DNA of 47,736 nt from Iodobacter sp. (GTDB taxonomy: Bacteria; Pseudomonadota; Gammaproteobacteria; Burkholderiales; Chitinibacteraceae), in assembly GCF_025352645.1 (NCBI RefSeq), contig NZ_JANXSO010000022.1, forward strand, positions 1 through 47,736. The letters are read 5' to 3'. The notes beneath the pieces are model-generated. The model was not told where the DNA came from, did not search any database, and saw nothing but the letters and a program-made list of their open reading frames with translations. The position numbers were made by a program, and so were the translations under genes. Positions 7,675 through 16,981 of the stretch are shown here, piece after piece. How positions within the stretch are numbered: the first letter of the stretch is position 1; each line of letters opens with the position of its first letter.

Positions 7675-10419
7675 ATGATTGCAAATTTGCTCAAAAAAGT
7701 TTTCGGAAGTCGTAATGACCGCCTGCTCAAACAATATGGCACCATCGTAAAGCAGATCAACGCGCTCGAAGCCGGTATTGCAGCGCTATCTGATGATGAC
7801 CTGCGGGCTAAAACGGAAGAATTCCGAGCACGCGTCGCCAAGGGTGAGACGCTTGATCAAATTCTGCCAGAAGCCTTTGCTGTTTGCCGCGAAGGCTCTA
7901 AGCGCAGCTTAAGCATGCGTCACTTTGACGTACAGCTAATGGGTGGCTTAGCGCTACACCAAGGCAAGATTTCTGAAATGCGTACCGGTGAAGGTAAAAC
8001 ACTGGTTGCAACCTTGCCCGCTTACTTAAATGCCTTATCAGGCAATGGCGTGCACGTGATTACCGTGAATGATTACTTGGCCAGCCGTGATGCGGCCACG
8101 ATGAGCAAGCTCTACAACTTCTTAGGGCTAACTTGCGGCGTGAACTTGGGCCAAATGCAGCACGACGATAAGCAACAAGCTTACGCTTGCGACATTACTT
8201 ACGGCACCAACAATGAATTCGGCTTTGATTACCTGCGCGACAATATGGTGTTCACCGTGGGTGAGCGCGTACAGCGCAAACTCAACTACGCCATTGTCGA
8301 TGAAGTGGATTCGATTCTGATCGATGAAGCGCGCACCCCTTTGATTATCTCTGGCCCTGCTGAAGACAGCATCGAGATGTATCAACTGGTTAACGATATC
8401 CCTGGCCAGCTTACTCGCCAATCTGAGGAAGAATCAGAAGGCGATTTCTGGGTAGATGAAAAAGCCCACTCGGTACTGCTATCTGAAGCAGGGCACGAGA
8501 AAGTTGAGGCTATCCTCAGCCAAAAAGGCCTGCTCAAAGAGGGCGACAGCCTTTATTCGGCAGTGAACATCAGCTTAGTTCACCACCTTTACGCGGCAAT
8601 GCGCGCGCATTCATTATTCCTGCGCGATCAGCATTATGTGGTGACCGAAGAAGGCGAAATTGTCATTGTTGACGAGTTCACTGGCCGTTTAATGTCTGGC
8701 CGCCGCTGGTCTGAAGGTTTGCATCAAGCGGTTGAAGCCAAAGAAGGCGTAGAAATCAATCAAGAGAATCAAACTCTTGCCACGATTACTCTGCAAAATT
8801 ACTTCCGCATGTATACCAAGCTATCAGGTATGACCGGTACGGCCGATACTGAAGCTTACGAATTCCAGCAAATTTACGGCCTAGAAACCGTGATCGTGCC
8901 AACGAATCGCCCGATGGTGCGTGACGATAGACAAGATCAGGTTTACAAAACCGCCGGCGAAAAATACAACGCCATCATTGCCGATATCAAGGGCTGCCAA
9001 GAGCGTAAACAACCCGTCTTGGTCGGTACAACCTCGATTGAGCAATCTGAGCTGCTCTCTGAAATGCTAGAAAAAGACGGCTTCAAGCACAATGTGCTGA
9101 ACGCCAAACAGCACGCGCGTGAAGCCGATATCGTGGCCCAAGCAGGCTCGCCTGGCGTGATTACCATTGCCACAAATATGGCGGGCCGTGGTACGGATAT
9201 CGTACTGGGCGGTAATATTGAGCGCGAAATCAAAGCGGTTGAGCAAGACGCTGAGCTGAGTGACGCCGAAAAACTCGCCAAAATTGCAGCCATGAAAGCC
9301 GATTGGAAAATCATCCATGATGCGGTAGTGGCCGCGGGCGGCTTGCATATTATTGGTACCGAGCGCCATGAATCACGCCGTATTGATAACCAGCTGCGTG
9401 GCCGCTCTGGTCGTCAGGGTGACCCTGGTTCCAGCCGTTTTTATCTATCGCTAGAAGACTCCTTACTGCGTATTTTTGCAGGGGATCGCGTGGCAATGGT
9501 GATGGATCGCTTAAAAATGCCTGAAGGCGAGCCAATTGAAGCGGGTATGGTTTCCCGCGCGATTGAATCCGCGCAGCGCAAGGTTGAAGGCCGCAACTTC
9601 GATATTCGTAAGCAATTGCTGGAATACGATGATGTATCTAACGAGCAACGCAAGGCTATTTACGGTCAGCGTAATGAAATCTTAGAAAGCGAAGAAGTCA
9701 GCGACACCATTAGTGCCATGCGTGACAGCATGATTGGCGATCTTTTCAATTTGCATATTCCTACCGATTCTATGGAAGAGCAGTGGGATGTGGCTGGCTT
9801 AGAGCGTGCCTTGAGCGAGCTAAATATCCAGCTAGATATTGCTGACTGGGTTAAAAACGATACCACGCTCACCATTGAAGCCATGAAAGAGCGCGTGCAA
9901 GTAGCCGCGGCAGAAAGCTATAACGCCAAAGTTGAATTAGCTGGTGAAACTACTTTCCGCCAGTTTGAGCGCTCGGTACTGCTGCAACACGTAGATCAAA
10001 GCTGGCGTGAGCATTTGTCATCGCTCGATCATTTACGCCAAGGTATTCATTTGCGCGGCTATGCACAAAAGAACCCTAAGCAAGAATACAAACGTGAAGC
10101 GTTCGAGCTGTTCTCGCAACTGCTAGAAAACATCAAGCGTGAGGTCATGCAAATTGTAATGACCGTGCAAGTACGCTCGCCAGAAGATGTAGAAGCCGTG
10201 CGCCCACAAGAAATCCCAGCGTCGGCACTGCAATTTAACCACGCCGATCTAGAAGCCATCTTAGCCAGTGGTGACGATGAGCAGATCAAAGCAGCCTTAA
10301 TGCAGGCAATGCAAGCAGAAGGTGGCCCAAAGCTGCAATTCTCTGGCGTAGCCCGTAACGATGCCTGCCCATGCGGCTCTGGCAAGAAGTTTAAACACTG
10401 CCACGGCCAAGTTGCTTAA
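7675..10419 (+). CDS. secA: Preprotein translocase ATPase SecA
   Basis: 914 aa, the usual proteobacterial length. It drives post-translational export of unfolded proteins through SecYEG. The sequence shows [20 protein letters not shown] (Walker A near residue 105), [20 protein letters not shown] (DEAD-type Walker B), the preprotein cross-linking region, the [22 protein letters not shown] helicase motifs, and a C-terminal zinc-binding SEC-C tail [17 protein letters not shown] 7675 is the standard start. A strong bidirectional terminator follows 16 bases after the stop. Confidence 0.98.
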   Translation: MIANLLKKVFGSRNDRLLKQYGTIVKQINALEAGIAALSDDDLRAKTEEFRARVAKGETLDQILPEAFAVCREGSKRSLSMRHFDVQLMGGLALHQGKISEMRTGEGKTLVATLPAYLNALSGNGVHVITVNDYLASRDAATMSKLYNFLGLTCGVNLGQMQHDDKQQAYACDITYGTNNEFGFDYLRDNMVFTVGERVQRKLNYAIVDEVDSILIDEARTPLIISGPAEDSIEMYQLVNDIPGQLTRQSEEESEGDFWVDEKAHSVLLSEAGHEKVEAILSQKGLLKEGDSLYSAVNISLVHHLYAAMRAHSLFLRDQHYVVTEEGEIVIVDEFTGRLMSGRRWSEGLHQAVEAKEGVEINQENQTLATITLQNYFRMYTKLSGMTGTADTEAYEFQQIYGLETVIVPTNRPMVRDDRQDQVYKTAGEKYNAIIADIKGCQERKQPVLVGTTSIEQSELLSEMLEKDGFKHNVLNAKQHAREADIVAQAGSPGVITIATNMAGRGTDIVLGGNIEREIKAVEQDAELSDAEKLAKIAAMKADWKIIHDAVVAAGGLHIIGTERHESRRIDNQLRGRSGRQGDPGSSRFYLSLEDSLLRIFAGDRVAMVMDRLKMPEGEPIEAGMVSRAIESAQRKVEGRNFDIRKQLLEYDDVSNEQRKAIYGQRNEILESEEVSDTISAMRDSMIGDLFNLHIPTDSMEEQWDVAGLERALSELNIQLDIADWVKNDTTLTIEAMKERVQVAAAESYNAKVELAGETTFRQFERSVLLQHVDQSWREHLSSLDHLRQGIHLRGYAQKNPKQEYKREAFELFSQLLENIKREVMQIVMTVQVRSPEDVEAVRPQEIPASALQFNHADLEAILASGDDEQIKAALMQAMQAEGGPKLQFSGVARNDACPCGSGKKFKHCHGQVA

Positions 10420-10435
10420 AGCGCTTAGCCCTAAG

Positions 10436-10467
10436 AAAAACCCCACAGCGCGCTGTGGGGTTTTTTT
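10436..10467. terminator. Bidirectional intrinsic terminator between secA and the pseudopilin gene
   Basis: A perfect 10-bp stem CCCCACAGCG/CGCTGTGGGG (10441-10460) is flanked by AAAAA on the left and TTTTTTT on the right. It can end both secA (plus) and the convergent msh-cluster transcript (minus). Confidence 0.92.
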
Positions 10468-10479
10468 ATGTTTAAGCAA

Positions 10480-11223
10480 CTAAGGCAACTTACCTGCCGC
10501 CAGCATTTTTGCAATCAAGATGGAGGGGCTGATCCAGTCTGTTATATCGTCGTATTCTTCATCCACTGGCGTGGCCGGATTATCATCGACGCGTAATTTA
10601 CTAATAAAGGTGGTGTTGATACTGGTGTTTTCTTGCTCATCCACCGATCCCGCACCTGCATTGGGTGGGCCGTGGCGAAAATGCATCACGATCACCGCCA
10701 CCAGCTGTGAAGCCAATGGCGTTGCTGCACCTGAGGTTGGTAAAACAAAAATATCCCCGCGGGAACAAAGCATAAAACTGATGCCAGGCGCAGCCGCACT
10801 ACCAACCGGGCATCCTCCCAAGGTTTGATTGCTATCCGTAATCAGCGGGGGGGCTGAGGCGGGGCCATTATCGGCAAAGTCGGTGCTTACCCGATAAGTA
10901 AACGGCTGGCCATAGGGATCCGTTGATTTGGCGAGACCTAGGCTTGCACCAGGAACGCGGCCTTGAGCACGGTTGCACGTACCGTTAGCCGCGCGATCCT
11001 CCACAAAGGTCGTCAGGGCAGGGTTTGCAGGGCAAGGCAGATGGCCATTTTGTACGGCAAAGCCTAGTAAAGATTCTTTAATCTCAGCCAATTGCGCACG
11101 GCCCTCATTGCTGCGCTGCGCGTCAGTTTGCGCCTTAAATGCTCCCAGACCACCCGCCAGCATAATGCCAACAATCACCAACACAATGGCAATTTCAGCC
11201 AGAGTAAAGCCACTCTGCTTCAT
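10480..11223 (-). CDS. Type IV pseudopilin, last gene of the msh-like cluster
   Basis: 247 aa. A very short leader (MKQSG) precedes the prepilin signature FTLAEIAIVLVIVGIMLAGG, with Glu at mature +5. The conserved element HLPCPANP at about 57-64 is typical of a minor-pseudopilin group in betaproteobacteria. The C-terminal half carries TDWISPSILIAKML. It overlaps the upstream 511-aa gene by ATGA, so the two are translationally coupled and probably form a minor-pilin pair. It is not clearly MshO, MshD or MshB by eye. Confidence 0.85.
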   Translation of the reverse strand: MKQSGFTLAEIAIVLVIVGIMLAGGLGAFKAQTDAQRSNEGRAQLAEIKESLLGFAVQNGHLPCPANPALTTFVEDRAANGTCNRAQGRVPGASLGLAKSTDPYGQPFTYRVSTDFADNGPASAPPLITDSNQTLGGCPVGSAAAPGISFMLCSRGDIFVLPTSGAATPLASQLVAVIVMHFRHGPPNAGAGSVDEQENTSINTTFISKLRVDDNPATPVDEEYDDITDWISPSILIAKMLAAGKLP

Positions 11224-12755
11224 GGTCTATCCTTTGGGGCATATAGCCATTTGGATGTAGCGGGAAGTGCGCTAGAGGTATAGCGATAATACAAAGCATC
11301 ATTGCCCACATCCGTAGCCTGCATCTTGGCATAGCGGTTGCTTGGTAGCGGTAGTAAATCCCAAGCGCTGCGGTTAATGCTGCTCACAAAGGGCGGTGGT
11401 GCAATACCGCTGGTCACCAAATCTAGGTAATTACTTAGGCTAGCTCTTTCTAAAACCGTGCTGCGTAGCTGCCCCGTTTGCGCCACGCCTGTGCTCATCA
11501 ATACCGCCTCTATCCCTGCCATATCGCTAGGCAGCTGCATATTGAGTAATTGCATAGCAGGCAAAGCGCAGCTTGGCGTATTGGCTAGCGCATAAAAAAA
11601 CACTTGCTCCCAGCGATTGCGATACAGCCAATCGTATTCAACCAGCAGGCTTTGCCAGTTGGCCAAACTAGCGATGCTAGCGGGCATATTAATGGGATTC
11701 ACCAAATACAAAGGTGAAACCACTAACCCCACACCTGTTAGCTCAACCGATCTAGGTGGACGGCCTCGGCAAATGGCGGGATTAGGCGCACAAGCCGATG
11801 GCAGCAAGCTAACCGCTCCCGTTTGCGTGCAGCCCACGTCATCTGGTTTGGCGGGGAAAGGCAAGCCCACATCGAGTGGATTACTGGGAATGGGCAATAG
11901 CCGTTTGCTGCCCACCTGCCTAGCCCATAAATCGAATAGCTGCTGGTATTCCTTGGCCGCTCTTTGCTCTAATGGCCCGATTAATTCGCTGCGCCGAATA
12001 GTGATAACTCTATCGTTCAGTGTTGGGTTGCCGCTGCTATCTAGGCGAGGGCCATCTAAAAAACGACCTAGTGTGGCGCTATTATTGGCATAGTTATTGG
12101 GTGCCCCAAGGCAAGCACCACCAACCGTTTGCCGGTTACATTCAAAATAATTACTGGGATTACGCTGTTGAGCCGTGGTGCTGCGGTTTTGCCCTGCTAG
12201 CGCGGGGCCAGGGGCTAGAATCACCACCACAATAGGATCACTTGCACTAGACAAAGCCTGCGCGCCACTATTGGCTGCGGCAAGAAACCAAGGATTAGGC
12301 GCTTGGGGAGCGGTATCGCTATTAAGCGGCAGCGTTATTCTTTCTTGAAAACCATCGGCCACCGCCATCCATAAAGGCTCGCCCGAGCTATCGCGTAATT
12401 CTTCGGCATGGTAAGTCGCCCAAGGAATTCTGCCGATACGGGTAGCGGGCTGATTACTAGGGCAAGATGGCGTGGCTAAACCTAAACCACTTTGCCCATA
12501 GCCCGCCTCACCTTGCACATTGCGATCTGGGCAATAAAACTCACCAGGGCGAACCAGAGCACCTCCGCGCTTTGCCAAGGCATCGGCCAGCAAAATTTGC
12601 TTAGCTTGCTGCAAGGCATTGAGCGTTTGCTGCTCACGCCGTAGCTCAAAAATATGATGGCTAAAGCGCGATAAAACCGCAGCGGCAATACCTAGCCCCA
12701 CCACCATAAGCAGCATCAAGGCAATCGCGCCACGCTGATTAAATACGCGCTGCAT
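11220..12755 (-). CDS. Large pilin-like protein of the msh cluster (PilX/MshP/MshQ-like position)
   Basis: 511 aa. The N-terminus QRGAIALMLLMVVGLGIAAAV is one hydrophobic helix after a short basic leader, like PilX- or GspK-type minor pilins, but lacks the usual Glu+5. A cysteine-containing, Pro/Asn/Ser-rich extracellular-type domain follows (FYCPDRN, CLGAPNNY, CPSNQPATRIGRIPW). The family is not recognised. Position (after mshK, coupled by ATGA to a pseudopilin) argues for a tip or minor subunit. The element EFYCPDRN parallels HLPCPANP in the next gene. Confidence 0.7.
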   Translation of the reverse strand: MQRVFNQRGAIALMLLMVVGLGIAAAVLSRFSHHIFELRREQQTLNALQQAKQILLADALAKRGGALVRPGEFYCPDRNVQGEAGYGQSGLGLATPSCPSNQPATRIGRIPWATYHAEELRDSSGEPLWMAVADGFQERITLPLNSDTAPQAPNPWFLAAANSGAQALSSASDPIVVVILAPGPALAGQNRSTTAQQRNPSNYFECNRQTVGGACLGAPNNYANNSATLGRFLDGPRLDSSGNPTLNDRVITIRRSELIGPLEQRAAKEYQQLFDLWARQVGSKRLLPIPSNPLDVGLPFPAKPDDVGCTQTGAVSLLPSACAPNPAICRGRPPRSVELTGVGLVVSPLYLVNPINMPASIASLANWQSLLVEYDWLYRNRWEQVFFYALANTPSCALPAMQLLNMQLPSDMAGIEAVLMSTGVAQTGQLRSTVLERASLSNYLDLVTSGIAPPPFVSSINRSAWDLLPLPSNRYAKMQATDVGNDALYYRYTSSALPATSKWLYAPKDRP

Positions 12756-12757
12756 GC

Positions 12758-13063
12758 TTATTCCTGCGGCGGCTGATAGACATCGCGCTTCGCACCCGTT
12801 TTACGTGTCAGCGTTTGGCCAACTTTCAGCCCAGAGGGGAGCGGAACGTGGCTAAGCTCGCCATTCACCCAGCGTAGTTTTTTACCATTACGCGTTATTT
12901 CACCATCTAATCTAAACGTATCAATCACCGCAGATGCTTCTGCCTGCGGCCTGCCATCGCCTCTTGATAAGGCGCGCTCAGCAGGGCTAAAAAATAACTT
13001 GCCCCAATCTGCTTGCGCCACAAGGCAAGGAAACAACAACATCAACAAGAAGCCGTATTTCAT
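12758..13063 (-). CDS. mshK: MshK-like periplasmic pilus biogenesis protein
   Basis: 101 aa. A cleavable signal peptide (MKYGFLLMLLFPCLVAQA) is followed by a short domain with FRLDGEITRNGKKLRWVNG and LKVGQTL, like the PilP/GspC-type small periplasmic protein MshK. The start at ATG 13063 overlaps the mshJ stop by ATGA; a longer frame to 13111 would read through mshJ. The name rests on order (I-J-K) and topology more than on sequence identity. Confidence 0.72.
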   Translation of the reverse strand: MKYGFLLMLLFPCLVAQADWGKLFFSPAERALSRGDGRPQAEASAVIDTFRLDGEITRNGKKLRWVNGELSHVPLPSGLKVGQTLTRKTGAKRDVYQPPQE

Positions 13064-13647
13064 TGCGCCACCTCCGCCACGGGCTGAGCAATGGGGCCGA
13101 TACTCAGCCATTCAATATCGCACGCCACTTTTATTCTAGCCTCTTCACTACGGGCTAAAACGCATTGCTCTAAAGCTGGCCAGCCAGCCAGCTGCTGCAA
13201 CCCTGCTAGGACATCTGAAAATACCTCTTCATTTTTAATCTCAAAATTCAATTGCATTTTGCTGCCGTAAAGCTGCACATTTTCCACCGCCGCACTTAAA
13301 GGACGCTGCGGCTCCAGCCGAAAAGCAATCTTTAACTGCGGCACTTCACGGTTTAATTCAGTTAAGTATTCAATCCAATCTAGCCGATGCTCCGCATTGA
13401 TAATGCCTTGTCGGCTTAAGCGTTGATAAAGCGCGCCATATTGCACGGCATTATTCCACGCGGTTTCTTGCGCATCGGCTTGCAGGGTTAAGCTTTGCAA
13501 ATGGCTACGCAAAATCTGCTGCTCGGCTTGCATATAGCCTAGATAAGTTTGTGAAAGACCAATAAACAGCAGCGCACAAACCAGCGCTGCGCCACTTAGG
13601 ATTAAATCGTGGCGAATAAATTGCCAAGCTTGCCCAGCTATTTTCAT
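13060..13647 (-). CDS. mshJ: MshJ-like pilus biogenesis protein (PilO/GspM-like)
   Basis: 195 aa. One N-terminal transmembrane segment (about 17-38, LSGAALVCALLFIGLSQTYLG), a coiled-coil-like stretch and a small periplasmic alpha/beta domain give the PilO/GspM topology. ATG 13647 overlaps the mshI stop by ATGA; six residues of longer frame upstream are ignored. It probably bridges the inner-membrane platform (MshI, MshG) to the secretin. Confidence 0.75.
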   Translation of the reverse strand: MKIAGQAWQFIRHDLILSGAALVCALLFIGLSQTYLGYMQAEQQILRSHLQSLTLQADAQETAWNNAVQYGALYQRLSRQGIINAEHRLDWIEYLTELNREVPQLKIAFRLEPQRPLSAAVENVQLYGSKMQLNFEIKNEEVFSDVLAGLQQLAGWPALEQCVLARSEEARIKVACDIEWLSIGPIAQPVAEVAQ

Positions 13648-15197
13648 GGTGCTTTTGGCTCCCAACTTAAGCGCAGCACAAAATCAACCCGCTTCTCATC
13701 ATCCCTAGTAGCCAGCACCTGCCCCTCCACTTTGGCTGTGGAGCTGATATTTAAAGGCAATTGCAACGTATCTACTTTTACATTGGGCAAGGTAGATAAG
13801 CGGCTACTGAGGCGACTGACACTGTTTAAAGCTTGCCGATACTGCTGTGAAAACGGCTCAACCCGCCCTTGTAGCTCCAAAACAACGGGCTGCTGAGTGG
13901 CCACCGCCGAGGCATCGGCAGCAGGCTCTAGCGGCGTGCGGCCAGAGCGCCAACGCAGCTCATCTAAGCTTAGCTCAGGAAATTCCAGCAAAACTTGGCT
14001 GACTTGCTGCAGCGTTAACTCGATATCAGGCCAAGTTAGCAACTGCTGGTTATATAGCTCATGCACGCCTTCCATGGCGGCAGGATCGCTAGCATTGCTT
14101 TGCTTAAGCAAAAGGCTAAATCGACGTAAACGCTCATCAATTTGCGCGGTTTTTTTCAAGGATTGGTTAATCGAGGCCTGCACATCGCTTGCCTCTTGCA
14201 TCGCCAATCCGCTCCAAATCAGCACAAAAAACAAGCCTGAAAACGCACCATAACGCAGTATCCGCCCCCATTTTTGCCAACTGGCGTGGATTAAATGCTT
14301 GGCTTGCCCATAGTGATTAGCAGGTGGCCGCAGCATCAGCCAGCTACATAAAATGCTCAGCAGCGAATCGCCAGCGGGGAGCCGCAGTTTTTGTGCTAAT
14401 AAGCCCAGCGGCACATCACTAATCGTAAAATGCCCAGCATCTCCACTGGTTTGCAAACGCTGGCTGATAGCCGCTTGGCAATCTAAACCATTGGATGCCA
14501 CCACGGCCAATTGCACTTTGTCGTCTCGGCCCAGCAAGCGTAAGGTTGATAAATACTGCCTAGCGCGTAAAGACTCAAGCACAATCACCTCGGCCATACG
14601 CGCCGCATCTTGCAAATCTATCCCTTCTGGCAAGCTACTCACGCGGCTAAATTTAAGCCCTTCGGCCGATAAATACGTCTGCCGCATACCGCCATCAGCG
14701 CTAAATGAAATCAACAAATAATGCGCAAGCCCCAATCCCGAGCGATGCATCATTTCCCCAGCCAATAACGCCGCCGAGTAAATCCCTTGTAACACTACTT
14801 TTTTTTCTAATAGGGCATTAACCACCGCATCAATCGGCGCAGCCGCGCTTAAGGCCGATAGTAATACTTGGTCTTGCTCGCCTTTTTTAGCTTCTTTTTG
14901 CACAATAAAGCGGCGATAAGGCGTGGTACGGTAGCTTTGCTCTACGCGGCGCATCAATAAGGCATGGCGATCTTTTTTGCCTAAATGGGGAATAGATTCT
15001 AATTGAAAGTCTTCTTCCACGACATCCACTAATAAACTAAAAACAAACTCTTTTCGCTGCTCTAAATAAATTAAAAAGGCTTCTTTACCCATATTATCTA
15101 AACCAAAACAAGCCTCTTCAACTAATTGCCCTTGCTCTATATACAAGGCAATCAGCTGTGTATTCGATAATAAAAGGGTGCGGTGAATATAGCTCAT
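13644..15197 (-). CDS. mshI: MshI-like pilus assembly platform protein (PilM-PilN-like)
   Basis: 517 aa. The cytoplasmic N-terminal ~310 residues look like an actin-fold PilM/GspL domain. One membrane helix lies at about 318-336 (YGAFSGLFFVLIWSGLAM), and a periplasmic PilN-like part follows with a coiled coil (LKKTAQIDERLRRFSLLLKQ) and a C-terminal ferredoxin-like region. It overlaps mshG (ATGA) upstream and mshJ downstream. Together these make the inner-membrane alignment complex of the MSHA-type machine. Confidence 0.8.
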   Translation of the reverse strand: MSYIHRTLLLSNTQLIALYIEQGQLVEEACFGLDNMGKEAFLIYLEQRKEFVFSLLVDVVEEDFQLESIPHLGKKDRHALLMRRVEQSYRTTPYRRFIVQKEAKKGEQDQVLLSALSAAAPIDAVVNALLEKKVVLQGIYSAALLAGEMMHRSGLGLAHYLLISFSADGGMRQTYLSAEGLKFSRVSSLPEGIDLQDAARMAEVIVLESLRARQYLSTLRLLGRDDKVQLAVVASNGLDCQAAISQRLQTSGDAGHFTISDVPLGLLAQKLRLPAGDSLLSILCSWLMLRPPANHYGQAKHLIHASWQKWGRILRYGAFSGLFFVLIWSGLAMQEASDVQASINQSLKKTAQIDERLRRFSLLLKQSNASDPAAMEGVHELYNQQLLTWPDIELTLQQVSQVLLEFPELSLDELRWRSGRTPLEPAADASAVATQQPVVLELQGRVEPFSQQYRQALNSVSRLSSRLSTLPNVKVDTLQLPLNISSTAKVEGQVLATRDDEKRVDFVLRLSWEPKAP

Positions 15198-16390
15198 CGT
15201 ATTTTGCTAATTGTATCGAATATCGGCCCCAGCACTGAGGACATAATCCACGCCAAAATCAGCCCCAATACCACGGTAAGAGAAGGCTCAACGAGGGCTT
15301 GCACACGCTCAATGGATTCTTTGACATCACGGTTATAAAAATAGGAGATATTCAGCAGAGCATGGTCTAGCTGCCCTGTGCCCTCGCCCACTTTTAACAT
15401 GCGTAATACCAAGGGAGGGAACATTTTTTCCTGGCTAAAACTCGCCGTCACCCCCTGCCCCTCACGAATCTGCGCCTGGATGCGTTGTAAAGATTCGGCT
15501 ACGACGCTATTGCTAACAATCCCTTCTGAAATTTTAATACAATCCAAAATAGGAATGCCCGCCGCATACATCAGTGCAAAAAAATTAGCAAAACGCGCCA
15601 AAATAATTTTATGCAAAATAGGGCCAAATGGCTTAATTGATAATTTCCATCCATCAAATTGATGCCTAAATTTTTCATCGTGGCGCAGGCGAAAACGAAT
15701 CGCAAAAAATAAAATTACGGGCGTACTAAATATCGCCCACCAATAATTAATAAAAACATTTGAAATAGCAATCAATATTCTGGTATTTAATGGCAGAGTT
15801 TGCGACATTGCGGCCACAAAAGAAACCAATTGAGGGACAAGGTAAATCATTAAAAAAGTAATGACTCCCAGCACCAACACCCCCACAAAAGCTGGATACA
15901 TAATTATTTTTTTAGTTTGAGAAACCAACTCATCTTGCCACTTTAATGAATCGGTTAAATTAAGTAATACTTCTGGTAATTTACCGCTGGCTTCGCCTGC
16001 CTTAATTAAATTTACATAAATAGCATCAAACACTTGTGGATGCGCCGCCAAAGCCTGTGAAAACTGGCGACCCCCTTCGATATCTTCAATTAAATGGGCA
16101 ATCACAGCACGAAAGTGCGGCTCTTCTAAGCTATCCCGCAAATCAGATAGCCCTTCCAAAATAGACACCCCTGCCCGTGTTAGCTGCTCCATATGAAAAG
16201 TAAACGTAATCAACTCCCGCCGATCTACTTTTTTACCCCCCAAAACACCGCCAACAGTGGCCTCACTAGCGTGAATAAGGCTAAGACCCAAGCGCTCTAG
16301 ACGCAGCTCTAAATCTGCTAGGTTATTAGCTTCTGACTTACCCTTTTTTATTAAGCCAGTGCTATCTACAGCACGATAGATAAACTGCAT
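15194..16390 (-). CDS. mshG: Inner-membrane platform protein MshG (PilC/GspF family)
   Basis: 398 aa, the standard length. Two tandem T2SSF domains are visible: LITFTFHMEQLTRAGVSILE in the first and LARFANFFALMYAAGIPILD in the second. Membrane helices lie near 165-190, 205-230 and at the C-terminus (VEPSLTVVLGLILAWIMSSV). It couples the ATPase MshE to pilin extraction and assembly. The gap to the preceding RHH-like gene is 73 bases. Confidence 0.92.
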   Translation of the reverse strand: MQFIYRAVDSTGLIKKGKSEANNLADLELRLERLGLSLIHASEATVGGVLGGKKVDRRELITFTFHMEQLTRAGVSILEGLSDLRDSLEEPHFRAVIAHLIEDIEGGRQFSQALAAHPQVFDAIYVNLIKAGEASGKLPEVLLNLTDSLKWQDELVSQTKKIIMYPAFVGVLVLGVITFLMIYLVPQLVSFVAAMSQTLPLNTRILIAISNVFINYWWAIFSTPVILFFAIRFRLRHDEKFRHQFDGWKLSIKPFGPILHKIILARFANFFALMYAAGIPILDCIKISEGIVSNSVVAESLQRIQAQIREGQGVTASFSQEKMFPPLVLRMLKVGEGTGQLDHALLNISYFYNRDVKESIERVQALVEPSLTVVLGLILAWIMSSVLGPIFDTISKIR

Positions 16391-16463
16391 CTGATTCCCT
16401 TATTTGCTCACAATCACCCCCTACAAAGAGAGTTTAGCCAGCGCCCATAGAATGGTTGCAGGC

Positions 16464-16961
16464 CTAATCACGCAAATTCAAACCACGCTCTAGAAAAATA
16501 CCTCCGCCTCCGCGTGGAACGTCTTTTTCATAGAGTATTTTTTCAAGCTTCAGCAAGCAGTAGGCGTTGAGCGTTAAATTGTGTTTAGTGGCTTGCGCCA
16601 CCAATTGGGCCTTGGTCATTTTGTCGATCCGCAGCGTTAAAGTAGTGAGGTTTGCCTCGCTATTGGTCGAAAAAATTTTTTCCTTGCGCCAAGGGCAATA
16701 TTTTTCGACCCACTCCTCGGCCTGCTCTAGCGAGATGGGTGTCAGCACATCTACCGCAGCAGCTTTTTCCTTTTCCATATAGGGGTGAGGAATATTGTGC
16801 TCAACCAAAAAATATTGATCTTTTTTGGTACGATAAAGATCAATGATATAAGGCACACCCTGATCGTCTTTCGATTCGGTATGCATATGGCAATTTAAGG
16901 CGGTGCGGGTGTTATAGGTTTTGCCATCAATCACTCGTGAGATATGTTCGCGTATATACAT
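16464..16961 (-). CDS. Unknown protein with C-terminal ribbon-helix-helix-like domain, between mshE and mshG
   Basis: 165 aa. The N-terminal ~100 residues are not recognised. Residues 106-143 (TTLTLRID, a helix MTKAQLVAQATKHN, then LTLNAYCLLKLEKIL) fit the strand-helix-helix pattern of HicB/Arc-type RHH domains. A strong Shine-Dalgarno AAGGAGGA precedes ATG 16961. mshE ends 20 bases upstream and mshG starts 73 bases downstream, both on the same strand, so it is inside the pilus operon. This is not a standard msh gene. It may be a regulator of the locus or an antitoxin-like remnant. DNA binding is inferred only. Confidence 0.65.
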   Translation of the reverse strand: MYIREHISRVIDGKTYNTRTALNCHMHTESKDDQGVPYIIDLYRTKKDQYFLVEHNIPHPYMEKEKAAAVDVLTPISLEQAEEWVEKYCPWRKEKIFSTNSEANLTTLTLRIDKMTKAQLVAQATKHNLTLNAYCLLKLEKILYEKDVPRGGGGIFLERGLNLRD

Positions 16962-16981
16962 TGCTATCCTCCTTATTCAAC

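Noticed and set aside
10520-12235. Several plus-strand open frames opposite the pseudopilin and the 511-aa gene
   Set aside because: Shadows of minus-strand genes whose products have clear N-terminal pilin features.
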